Of a stretch of DNA of 64,000 nt, positions 9,322-19,300 are shown one piece after another. The notes below the pieces were generated by a model. That model did not search any database. It was not told where the DNA came from and was given only the letters and a program-made list of their open reading frames with translations. The DNA is from Micromussa lordhowensis (taxonomy: Eukaryota > Cnidaria > Anthozoa > Scleractinia > Lobophylliidae). The stretch spans positions 1 through 64,000 of the forward strand of contig OZ026607.1 in NCBI GenBank assembly GCA_964020085.1. Reading direction: 5' to 3'. A program made the position numbers and the translations under genes. Every line of letters begins with the position of its first letter. Within the stretch, counting starts at the first letter, position 1.

Positions 9322-11440
9322 TCCTATAGACTTGCTGGTGAATCTCGCTTTTGGACGTTCTCAGCTCGTAAACGCCGTTGGAGTGCGAGTAGACGATGTC
9401 GATCGGATAAATCAAGGCGTCTACCGCCTCCTTGTAGCTTTTGCCTGCTTTCAGCCTGTACTGTCCCGGTTCTAACTCCGAAAACTCTGCCAGATAGGCA
9501 GTTTTTTTGTCCTCGGAAAGCCGCAAGACCTTAGCCACCAGGACTTCGGGATGGCTTTTGGTCGAATTGGACGCCACGAGCGCTACGAATTCTCCCGGTG
9601 CGGGCAGAAACTCGATGTTCAGGTCTTCGTCCTCGTCGCTGACGACTTCGACCGGGCCTTCGCCTAAGCCTCGAGAGGCCACGGAGCCTAAGAAATCCAA
9701 GGCCTTGCTCTTTTTTTGAGCCAAAGGCCTCTCGTCGTAATAGCGTTTCTGCGTCCTCACCGAGTGCTTCATTAAGGTGGCGAACGACTCTCTCAAGGAA
9801 TAGTCGCCGCTCTGAGGCAGAGTCAGAAAGTAGTTGACCACGGCCTTTCTGATGTCGGTGGTGGTCAACCTGCGATCGAAATATCTCTCGAACAAGGCGC
9901 CGACGTAATTGCCGTAAGAGGCCTGCGAAAAGGCGTCGCCTCTCTGATTGACAAAGAAGTAATCGTGCTCTTTGCCACACAGCAAGAGAGGCCTGAATTT
10001 GCTGCGATAAAGTTTCAAGTAGTAGGTCAGAAAGCTAAGCGCCGTCAGATCGGTCCGATTGGGTCCGTAAGTCGACCGAGTCTTGTAGTCGTCTTCGAAC
10101 AAGACCACGCCGCCGTCCTCGTTGAAACATATGAAATTTTGATTCTTGGACTGATCCGCGTCCTGATCCCGGTAGATCCGCAGTGTCACGTACTCTTTCG
10201 CGCGGCCGGGGTTCGCGGCACAATACAACAACAGCAAGCACAGATTCATGCAGCTCCTGGCCTGAGCAGTTCCGCTCTGCTCCTGCACTTCCCATTTCAG
10301 TTCGCGACAGAGTTCGAGCAATTCCGAGTAGACGACCTTATCCGACTCGGGTTTTCGGGCCAGGGAGTCCACGCGCTCCCTTCTGGCCAAACGCTCCAGT
10401 TGCCTTTGAATGGCTCTGACCTTCTCCAGCGCCTCGCTCGACGCCTCTTGACATTCCGAGTCCAGCCGCACCTTGCGGACGTTGATCAGGGCCGAAATGT
10501 ATCGGCTGCAGGTGACCGGTTTCGTGCCTCGCCTCGCCATCATGAACTGCACGAACTCTTGGACTAGCTGGGCGTTGGCGCAGTGAACTAAGGCCGGCTC
10601 GAGCTTTTTGACGTGTTTCAAATACCACAAAAAGATGGAGGTTCGCTCCAACATTTTGTCGATGGTGTTATTCTGCAGGGCGGCTCCCTCGCGATTGCAA
10701 TTTAGTTCGTCGGAGTAAAATTTTCTTATTTCGGAGAACTCGGAACGCAGGCCAGGCGACATTTCGGCTTCGGACAAAGTGACGCCGGCCTTTTTACTTT
10801 TGACCTCCTCCTCGCGAGCGTCTGTCGAGGTAGCGTGCTCTAGCCTAGAGGTTTCGCCGGACCGGCCGGCCTGGTCAGATTCTTCCGGAACGCTGGAGAA
10901 AGCCCCGGCGGCAAGGTGTCGGCCGTCCGCCTCTACAGGCTCGGGCTCTATCTCGGAAACGGATCCTAGTCTGGGCCCGTCGTGGTCAGAGGTTTCGCTT
11001 TCCTGCTTTTGCTGGGTGTCTCGGACCGCGCCGCTCTGCTGAACGTGCCAAGCCGGGCTTGACGACGACGACGACGTGCCCGGCAAGGCGAGTTGGGCTG
11101 CTGCTGGCTGATTGCCGGCAAACGGAAACTGAACTGGGCTAAACTGGCTAGGCCTTTTGCTCTCTACCTGACCGAAATCTAACAGCAGCAATCTGTGAAG
11201 GCGTACCAGATTTTGTTCGCTGAGCAATTTGAAGGGTGCAAATACAGAGGGAAGCGTTCTCCCTAGGAGCGAAAGTTCTGATTCTGTGCACGCAAGCACG
11301 TCCGTGCCTAGAAAACTCATGGCGTAACCGAGACGTGCGTCGTCTACGCTAGAAAACAACTTTACCCTGGCTTCTAAGAAACAGTAGAATATTTCCTCTC
11401 CCCGCCTGACCGGTACTAAGTTGCCAAATAGACAAGCCAT
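9314..11440 (-). CDS. Tyrosine recombinase, 708 aa (element A)
   Basis: Predicted DNA strand-exchange enzyme of the tyrosine recombinase (phage integrase-like) superfamily. A core-binding-like helical region spans about 225-350 and the catalytic region about 365-585. Visible catalytic candidates are Arg413 in NPGRAKEYVTLR (R-x-x-E), Lys453 in EDDYKT, Arg531 in TTTDIRK, His559 in MKHSVRTQKRYYD, and the nucleophile Tyr568 (nine residues after the His, as in XerD) or Tyr567. The usual His of the HxxR box is Thr528 here. Residues about 120-220 are low-complexity Ser/Glu-rich. The C-terminal 90 residues look like a small beta-barrel of SH3, Tudor or chromo type, an inference from pattern only. The ATG at 11,440 gives a continuous, intron-free frame. 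No reverse transcriptase is seen nearby, which favours a Crypton- or TATE-like DNA element over DIRS, but I cannot place it in a named family. The copy at 22,377-24,503 appears to encode the same protein. Confidence 0.85.
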   Translation of the reverse strand: MACLFGNLVPVRRGEEIFYCFLEARVKLFSSVDDARLGYAMSFLGTDVLACTESELSLLGRTLPSVFAPFKLLSEQNLVRLHRLLLLDFGQVESKRPSQFSPVQFPFAGNQPAAAQLALPGTSSSSSSPAWHVQQSGAVRDTQQKQESETSDHDGPRLGSVSEIEPEPVEADGRHLAAGAFSSVPEESDQAGRSGETSRLEHATSTDAREEEVKSKKAGVTLSEAEMSPGLRSEFSEIRKFYSDELNCNREGAALQNNTIDKMLERTSIFLWYLKHVKKLEPALVHCANAQLVQEFVQFMMARRGTKPVTCSRYISALINVRKVRLDSECQEASSEALEKVRAIQRQLERLARRERVDSLARKPESDKVVYSELLELCRELKWEVQEQSGTAQARSCMNLCLLLLYCAANPGRAKEYVTLRIYRDQDADQSKNQNFICFNEDGGVVLFEDDYKTRSTYGPNRTDLTALSFLTYYLKLYRSKFRPLLLCGKEHDYFFVNQRGDAFSQASYGNYVGALFERYFDRRLTTTDIRKAVVNYFLTLPQSGDYSLRESFATLMKHSVRTQKRYYDERPLAQKKSKALDFLGSVASRGLGEGPVEVVSDEDEDLNIEFLPAPGEFVALVASNSTKSHPEVLVAKVLRLSEDKKTAYLAEFSELEPGQYRLKAGKSYKEAVDALIYPIDIVYSHSNGVYELRTSKSEIHQQVYRKS

Positions 11441-11939
11441 TTTAACAAACTAACTATGACCCCTCCTAAGTTACAAGCTTACTGTTATAATAAGCGCCTT
11501 ATTATTGTAATATTATGGTATTATCGTGGTGGTAATTGCGTGTGTCTCTCTCTCTCCTTGACGTTATCCTATGTCGTTCAAATGGTCTTTCAGATGATAA
11601 GTTCAATGTTGCTTAATGATGGTTCTCTTGATCCACCAGATTTGGCAAAGTCTGCAGTGGTTGGTAATCAATCAGAGGACGTTGACCTTACCACGCCAGT
11701 GAGTTAAGACCTCTGCAGCAACTGACTCTAATCGTGTCAGGTTAGCCCGGTCCTGTTCAACTGTTCAACTGTTCAACTGTTCAACCGTTCAACTGTTCAA
11801 CTGTTCAAAGCAAAACAACAGACAAAAACAGGTCAGCAAGAGCCTCGATGTAACGACAAAGACAGACACACTGGTGCCCTCTTCTTGACTAGAACGGCAA
11901 GGACCAAGGAATTATTGAAACTCGGAGAAAGGGTCCTGA
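11441..11939. other. Recombinase upstream region and right end of element A
   Basis: AT-rich 5' flank of the recombinase gene, which must hold its promoter; no clear TATA box is assigned. It contains a TCTCTCTC run near 11,545 and a 10-bp minisatellite of TGTTCAAC words at about 11,753-11,807. It ends GGTCCTGA against CCCTAA repeats. An 83-codon + strand frame (11,456-11,707) has no recognisable features and I do not call it a gene. Confidence 0.55.
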
Positions 11940-12076
11940 CCCTAACCCTAAACCTCAAGTTTAAACCTCGGCCTAAAACCCTGAAACTTACACTCAACCC
12001 TTACTTCTCAACCCTAACGCCTATCTTCAACCCCTAACTACAAACCTAGGTGATAAACCCTAACCTCAACCCTTCC
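11940..12076. repeat. Degenerate telomere-like tract between A and B
   Basis: The tract starts with two perfect CCCTAA units at the right end of element A, then decays into about 125 bp of ACCCTAA, CTCAACCC and CCCTAAC words. It ends against TAAGGGTTCATAAT at 12,077. Orientation matches the perfect tract at 25,000-25,077, which occupies the equivalent position after element A'. It is best read as an old telomere tract that has mutated since it was buried. Confidence 0.8.
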
Positions 12077-12111
12077 TAAGGGTTCATAATTTGGCTGCAG
12101 CAAACCCCTAT

Positions 12112-12660
12112 TAACGATACGCCTGTTCGGGCGACTTCCCACGGCTCGTGTAACTTCGTAAACAAAACAAAACAATGCGGCGGTAACCTTGTCTACCTTT
12201 GTGTGCATTTGGCACGCACACACGCGAGACAGACAAAGCCAATCTATTTATCGAACGCCTTTTAATACAATGCCACTACATTTAATTATTTTAGGTTAGG
12301 GTTCGACCTGGTTCATTTCTTGTCAGTGAAAACTCGACTGACTTTCCTCGATCCGATACAAAACGAAAACCAAACCAAACCAAAAGACCTATGTCATTTA
12401 CTTTACTTTACCACGTACAATACAGCCGGCTTCCGAGCTTAGAATTATTAGCCAGAGAACACTAGCATTGTGTTCTGCAACAGCTGCCGCGGCCTAGAAA
12501 CCTAACCTGTTCGGGCGACTTCCCACGGCTCGCCTAACTACGTAAACAAAACAAAACAATGCGGCGGTAACCTCGTGTACCTTTGTGTACATTTGGCACG
12601 CACACACACGAGACAGACAAAGCCAATCTATTTATCGAATGCCTTTTAATGCAATTAGTC
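12112..12660. repeat. Direct repeat pair of about 150 bp inside segment B
   Basis: About 150 bp beginning GCCTGTTCGGGCGACTTCCC (about 12,120-12,265) recurs at about 12,508-12,655 with a few substitutions. The shared core includes a GTAAACAAAACAAAACAATG run and TTTGGCACGCACACAC. I see no coding or RNA signature. Confidence 0.75.
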
Positions 12661-13143
12661 CGACCACAGCTTAAGATGATTTCTGCACACAACATTCCAG
12701 CAACAAGGGCAAAAATTAAGTTACCAGAAAAAAAACCTCGTGGCACGTTATTGTTTGGAAGCCAGTTCATAAGAACTCGTCGAGAATTAAGCTCTCAAGC
12801 TGACCCCGCCAGAGAAAATTGAACTTGAAGTTGTCCATATTTCGCTCAACAGACGTTTCGCTTCAGTGAAAAACACAATAACGCAGGCTTTAAGCATTCT
12901 TTCTTACGATGTTTGACGTTTAGTTTCTCGAGAACGCTTGAGAATTTAATCGAGGGGGTCGCTGAGAGAAGTAAACTAAAGTGAGTTGTTTTTTATAGTC
13001 TTCCAAAGGTTACTGTGCTAAGACAAACCCGATTATTCCAGAACCTATGTCATTTACTTTACTTTAATTACCACCTACAATACAGCCGGCTTCCGAGCTT
13101 AGAATTATTAGCCAGAGAAAACTAGCATTGTGTTCTGCAACAA
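12388..13143. repeat. Direct repeat pair of about 100 bp inside segment B
   Basis: The block beginning ACCTATGTCATTTACTTTAC at about 12,388-12,484 recurs at about 13,042-13,143 with a short insertion and few substitutions. Together with the 150-bp pair, it shows that part of segment B arose by local duplication. The sequence between the blocks shows no gene. Confidence 0.75.
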
Positions 13144-13363
13144 CGAAAACTAAGACAGCCGACCTTCGTTCTCTTTCTCTTGTTTGGCCAGCCAATTTCT
13201 CTGACAGCCTGCACTAAGTCCGTACTCTCAGCTAACAAGTTTTGTTTTCAAAAGATCCAAAATCCTATTCCTAGCCACCACATCGCTGTGCTCCATGCGA
13301 TGCGATGGTCCGCGCGCCCGCAAAGTCCGCTCCGTTCCCTGCTTTCCCTTCCCCCGAAAAAAA

Positions 13364-14062
13364 CATGGCCGACCACAACACGACTTTCCCCCCTTATACA
13401 GCCGCATGGCCCGCTGCCTCTCAGTCAACCGCTCTTGCCACAAGCTCCTGACACGCACTACAACATGTCCTGGCCACAGACCCGCAGGCCATCGCAATCG
13501 CACGCAAAACAACCCATCGATCTATCGAGCAGAAAATGCATTATTCATGAGGCACCAACACATTTTTCGACGGGCAACCCAGCCCCAAACTCACACACAT
13601 TTAAAACCTAAGTCCCAAAGCAACCGCCTTGCCCACAACTTGCACAAAGCAGCGCCCCGCTGGACGCCGCCAAACTCGCTTTGCACAAGTTCAAAGCAAG
13701 AAAACTGCCTTGCAACTTGCCGCCTGGATCAACCTGATCTCGCTCGACAACTTTAACCTCCAGCGCCCAAAACAGCGCTATTGTACACAGCGAGGCTCAG
13801 AGCACCCCTCAGTTCTTCGAAGGATGCTCTTGACTTACGGGCATCCGGACTTAACGATGTCCTTCAACCACCAGGCGGCCGCACTGACCTGCAAAGCAAG
13901 CCCGACAATTTATTTTCATCGCAAAAACAAAAACACAACACGGACCTACTTTTCGCAACACTTCCCGCCACTTCTACGTCACCGACACGTCACTGCCTGC
14001 TTGGTATTCTAAACATGGCTGCCTTCGTAAACAAAGCATTTCAAGCCTGCACTGTCTGCTGA
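13364..14062 (+). pseudogene. Coding-like segment with interrupted frames, second copy
   Basis: An ATG at 13,364 in a strong initiation context (AAAAAAACATGG) opens 28 codons that end at TGA. Beyond it, open frames continue in other phases: 13,406-13,756, 13,629-14,012 and 13,781-14,062. The stretch is GC-rich compared with its flanks. The staggered frames suggest a gene broken by indels, but I cannot identify a family, and a GC-rich untranslated leader with chance frames is an equally fair reading. The copy at 1-675 shows no repair of the breaks. Confidence 0.3.
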
Positions 14063-14282
14063 GGACGCTTGTAAAAGCCTAGAAGCTCGATATGGTACGG
14101 ATTTCCGGCTTTTAAACGCTCTGTCCAAGCCTAAAGGTACTACTCTGTTAAACAGCCGAACTTATTTTGTTTGCTTGGCTTGCATATGTGTACACTTTCC
14201 AATGACCGCAAGAGATTTTCGACCACCCTTGAGCATCACGGCACGGATTAAGCAACCAAGTTGTGTAATCTAAACAAATTAT

Positions 14283-14353
14283 CTCAACCCTAATCTCAAA
14301 TTCTCAACCCTAACCTTTAACAATAACCCTAGATCCTCAACCCTAGCCGGTTT
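14283..14353. repeat. Degenerate telomere-like repeats (B/A' boundary, second copy)
   Basis: Same sequence as 896-966, again ending at TAAGGGTTCATAAT (14,354-14,367). It marks the left limit of element A'. Confidence 0.7.
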
Positions 14354-14987
14354 TAAGGGTTCATAATCAACTTGGTCTGGAAAGTAAATACAATGCGGCA
14401 CGAATCGTACACTTAATTAGATTAAACTTCGCAGGACACAGTGAACGCGACACGAATTCAGCAACATTGTTAATTCAGTCAATATTGAACCATGTTTTGA
14501 TTTTAAACGCTCTTTCGAAGCTAACATATATCAACAACACTATTCTCCTGAAATGCACCATGCAGTGCTCAAGCTTAATGCTGTGTTTCAGATCGAAAAT
14601 TCCTTTGTTTGCTGTCATATTTTACAATGTCCGATGATTGAAAACATGACAGCATTTAAAGAGTTCCTTGTAAATCGTAATTCAGTGAATATCGAGCGCT
14701 TTTCGAGCTTCAAACGCTCCTTCGAAACTTAGAATAATAACAAACTGTCCTGTTAAAGTTTTGCCATGCACAGCGCAAAACTAAGGCGGTGTTTAAGATA
14801 GGAAATTCTTTTGTTTGGTGTATATATAAATTATTCCGTTTCCGGAAGAAGTGTCGTACGCGTTCGTGTTGAAAACATTCTTGCGCTTAGACTTGGCGAA
14901 AAAAAACAATATATTAATCCCTTTATTCTACATTTTCGTTAGAGCTATTTCTGCATTTCTTAGTGAATAAAAAGTAAGTTCACTTAC

Positions 14988-15294
14988 CAAAGATAGGGAA
15001 TACTGAAGCCAATCTTTCTCGCCACCTCGCGACTCGTGTTTCCACCGCTTTTCGGCTCTCTGTCTGGCCACTCTCACACGGAGAAAAGTCAAGAAGAAAC
15101 TCTGGGACCAGTGTAGCAATCCGTACTTTAGGCAGCAGGGAATGCGCTCTGTCAAAATGAAAAACAGCTCAGATTAATCGATTTGTTACTCCCAATTTCA
15201 TAGATGGAGAGCAACTCACAGAATTCTTACCTCAATCGATCTTTTGGACTTCGCTTGCTTGAATACCAGTCGATAATTCAGCACTGTTCAGGCG
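14988..15294 (-). pseudogene. Exon-like blocks, second copy
   Basis: Same two splice-bounded blocks as at 1,601-1,907, with the same donors and acceptors and the same early TGA. Preservation in the duplicate is expected from the young age of the duplication and is not itself evidence of function. Confidence 0.3.
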
Positions 15295-16350
15295 CTGTGG
15301 AAAAAGATTACTGTATTTTAGAACTTCTGTCAATAAAGCACATAGAGCGAGTGACATCGTGGACACTGAGTCACGAATCTCATAGTATTTAATATTTCAA
15401 TTTACCTTCTAGAGCTGGCTTGAGAAGAATACAAATGCTTTCAAAACTAATATTAACAATGCCGAAACGTGGCCGAGTTTGGTTGTTATACACGAACATG
15501 ATACCGCCAAATCCAACCAATAAGAAGCTCAGACATCTGTAACGTGAACCTGAGTTATGTCACAGCAGCACGTATTGCGCAAAACTTCTGTGACAAAAGC
15601 AGTTGATGTCGAGAAATGATGCTAGCTGCCAAACAACCAAGCACTGTGATTATGAGATTCACTGTTTCGTTTATTAAGTTGTTGAACTGTTATTTCTCTG
15701 CCAAATAATATGAAAAACAAATCTAGCAAAGGAAATAATCCGCAAGTGAAATTCCCACGCATGTGCGCGTCTGATCGCCTGGATTCCGCGCGAAAAGTGT
15801 TCTGGTAATGGCAACCAGAAAATCCAGTTTTTCATCGAAGCTGCAATGAAAACTGCAATATTTAGGTGTTTTATGTTCTGTTGATATGTCGAACTCGTAC
15901 GTTAAAGAGTCCCAGCGTCTTTGGTGTAAAGTAACATTGCCTAATAAAGAGTTAAAGTTAACCGCGCGAAAAACACAAATGACACATGCAAAACACAGTG
16001 TGGTGCAGCGCTGAGATGCGCATCAAAACAGCCTAGAAGAAGTTGGAAAATGCCTCGATGAATTTTCTTCTTCCGAATGTCAACGCAGAATTTAAAGTAC
16101 TACAATGTATTTGTATATTTTATGCACTAGCACTGCCTGCAGCCTAGAAAACGTAAAACTCTTAACCTAGGAATACTTGAATCAGGCGAAAAACCGCCTT
16201 GTCACGCAATGCTACGCAATACTCACAGACAAGTAGACGTGCAACGACACATCAAACGATGCTGGTTTTAATTACAGGAGGCAAAGTATGTGAACACGTC
16301 AATTGTATGAATGCCTAAACGGCTATGCCAACTCAAATCTTACCTCAACA

Positions 16351-19300
16351 TCAAACGAGGGGAGCCTTTTTGACTTAGAGTAGGAACGCCTGTGCCAATT
16401 TAAAAACGGAAAGCACCAGTGTGTTGCTAGACTCGAGTTATGTCTTGGCTCCAAGTTTCGCGTTCTGTAACCATATATTACGGCTGTTTTTACTGTAGAA
16501 ATGCAAATGGCTCAAACGAGGGGAGCCTTTTTGACTTAGAGTAGGAACGCCTGTGCCAATCTAAAAACGGAAAGCACCAGTGTGTTGCTAGACTCGAGTT
16601 ATGTCTTGGCTCCAAGTTTCGCGTTCTGTAACCATATATTACGGCTGTTTTTACTGTAGAAATGCAAATGGCTCAAACGAGGGGAGCCTTTTTGACTTAG
16701 AGTAGGAACGCCTGTGCCAATCTAAAAACGGAAAGCACCAGTGTGTTGCTAGACTCGAGTTATGTCTTGGCTCCAAGTTTCGCGTTCTGTAACCATATAT
16801 TACGGCTGTTTTTACTGTAGAAATGCAAATGGCTCAAACGAGGGGAGCCTTTTTGACTTAGAGTAGGAACGCCTGCGTCAATTTAAAAACGGTTTGCACC
16901 AATATGTTGCCAGACACGAGTTATGTGTTGGCGCCAAGTTTCGCGGTCTGTTACCATGGTTACGGGTGTTTTTACTGTAGAAATGCAAATGGGCTCTAAA
17001 CTAAACAAAAGGAACGCCTGCGTCAATTTAAAAACGGTTTGCACCAATATGTTGCCAGACACGAGTTATGTGTTGGCGCCAAGTTTCGCGGTCTGTTACC
17101 ATGGTTACGGGTGTTTTTACTGTAGAAATGCAAATGGGCGTCGGCCGGTGCTCTAAACTAAACAAAAGGAACGCCTGCGTCAATTTAAAAACGGTTTGCA
17201 CCAATATGTTGCCAGACACGAGTTATGTGTTGGCGCCAAGTTTCGCGGTCTGTAACCATAGTTACGGCTGTTTTTACTGTAGAAACGCAAATGGATCAAA
17301 CGAGGGGAGCCTTTTTGACTTAGAGTAGGATTTGACTTAGAGTAAGAACGCCTGTGCCAATCTAAAAACGGAAAGCACCAGTGTGTTGCTAGACTCGAGT
17401 TATGTCTTGGCTCCAAGTTTCGCGTTCTGTAACCATAATTACGGCTGTTTTTACTGTAGAAACGCAAATAGCTCAAACGAGGGGAGCCTTTTTGAACGAG
17501 GGGAGCCTTTTTGACTTAGAGTAGGAACGCCTGTGCCAATTTAAAAACGGAAAGCACCAGTGTGTTGCTAGGCTCGAGTTATGTCTTGGCTCCAAGTTTC
17601 GCATTCTGTAACCATAGTTACGGCTGTTTTTACTGTAGAAATGCAAATGGCTCAAACGAGGGGAGCCTTTTTGACTTAGAGTAGGAACGCCTGCGTCAAT
17701 TTAAAAACGGTTTGCACCAATATGTTGCCAGACACGAGTTATGTGTTGGCGCCAAGTTTCGCGGTCTGTTACCATGGTTACGGGTGTTTTTACTGTAGAA
17801 ATGCAAATGGGCTCTAAACTAAACAAAAGGAACGCCTGCGTCAATTTAAAAACGGTTTGCACCAATATGTTGCCAGACACGAGTTATGTGTTGGCGCCAA
17901 GTTTCGCGGTCTGTTACCATGGTTACGGGTGTTTTTACTGTAGAAATGCAAATGGGCGTCGGCCGGTGCTCTAAACTAAACAAAAGGAACGCCTGCGTCA
18001 ATTTAAAAACGGTTTGCACCAATATGTTGCCAGACACGAGTTATGTGTTGGCGCCAAGTTTCGCGGTCTGTAACCATAGTTACGGCTGTTTTTACTGTAG
18101 AAACGCAAATGGATCAAACGAGGGGAGCCTTTTTGACTTAGAGTAGGATTTGACTTAGAGTAAGAACGCCTGTGCCAATCTAAAAACGGAAAGCACCAGT
18201 GTGTTGCTAGACTCGAGTTATGTCTTGGCTCCAAGTTTCGCGTTCTGTAACCATAATTACGGCTGTTTTTACTGTAGAAACGCAAATAGCTCAAACGAGG
18301 GGAGCCTTTTTGAATGAGGGGAGCCTTTTTGACTTAGAGTAGGAACGCCTGTACCAATTTAAAAACGGAAAGAACCAGTGTGTTGCCAGAGTCGAGTTAT
18401 GTCTTGGCTCCAAGTTTCGCATTCTGTAACCATAGTTACGGCTGTTTTTACTGTAGAAATGCAAATGGCTCAAACGAGGGGAGCCTTTTTGACTTAGACT
18501 AGGAACGCCTGCGTCAATTTAAAAACGGTTTGCACCAATATGTTGCCAGACTTGAGTTATGTGTTGGCGCCAAGTTTCGCGGTCTGTTACCATGGTTACG
18601 GGTGTTTTTACTGTAGAAACGCAAATGGGCTCTAAACTAAACAAAAGGAACGCCTGCGTTAATTTAAAAACGGTTTGCACCAATATGTTGCCAGACCCGA
18701 GTTATGTGTTGGCGCCAAGTTTCGCGGTCTGTTACCATGGTTACGGGTGTTTTTACTGTAGAAATGCAAATGGGCGTCGGCCGGTGCTCTAAACTAAACA
18801 AAAGGAACGCCTGCGTCAATTTAAAAACGGTTTGCACCAATATGTTGCCAGACACGAGTTATGTGTTGGCGCCAAGTTTCGCGGTCTGTAACCATAGTTA
18901 CGGCTGTTTTTACTGTAGAAACGCAAATGGATCAAACGAGGGGAGCCTTTTTGACTTAGAGTAGGATTTGACTTAGAGTAAGAACGCCTGTGCCAATCTA
19001 AAAACGGAAAGCACCAGTGTGTTGCTAGACTCGAGTTATGTCTTGGCTCCAAGTTTCGCGTTCTGTAACCATAATTACGGCTGTTTTTACTGTAGAAACG
19101 CAAATAGCTCAAACGAGGGGAGCCTTTCTGAACGAGGGGAGCCTTTTTGACTTAGAGTAGGAACGCCTGTGCCAATTTAAAAACGGAAAGCACCAGTGTG
19201 TTGCCAGAGTCGAGTTATGTCTTGGCTCCAAGTTTCGCATTCTGTAACCATAGTTACGGCTGTTTTTACTGTAGAAATGCAAATGGCTCAAACGAGGGGA

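Larger units (their letters stand above)
967..11939 (-). mobile_element. Element A: telomere-flanked tyrosine-recombinase element
   Basis: This is an 11-kb unit bounded on the left by decayed CCCTAA repeats plus TAAGGGTTCATAAT (967-980), and on the right by GGTCCTGA running directly into CCCTAACCCTAA at 11,940. In order it holds an AT-rich body (981-2,963), a 157/161-bp satellite (2,964-7,846), a spacer with a splice-acceptor-like site, a hairpin minisatellite (8,341-9,321), the recombinase gene (11,440 to 9,314, - strand), and a short-repeat region near the right end. The copy at 14,354-24,999 has the same organisation and the same right-end junction. I infer a mobile or amplifying telomeric element. 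The boundaries are inferred from two copies only. The alternative is a subtelomeric segment duplicated by host recombination that merely contains a recombinase gene. Confidence 0.6.
12077..14282. mobile_element. Segment B (about 2.2 kb) between telomere-like tracts
   Basis: Bounded by TAAGGGTTCATAAT on the left and by decayed CCCTAA repeats on the right, exactly as element A is, but without a recombinase gene. Its left half carries two internal direct duplications, and its right half (13,364-14,062) has a broken coding-like region. It could be a non-autonomous relative of A that uses the same ends, or simply an older subtelomeric fragment. The 1-895 stretch is the matching part of another copy. 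Confidence 0.5.

Noticed and set aside
9531..11042. Other frames of 78-200 codons inside the recombinase gene
   Set aside because: They are shadows of the 708-codon frame in GC-rich coding DNA; only the long frame shows family motifs.
11456..11707. An 83-codon + strand gene divergent from the recombinase
   Set aside because: It has a CT-repeat-encoded Leu/Ser run, no recognisable motif and no initiation context; it is more likely the recombinase promoter region.
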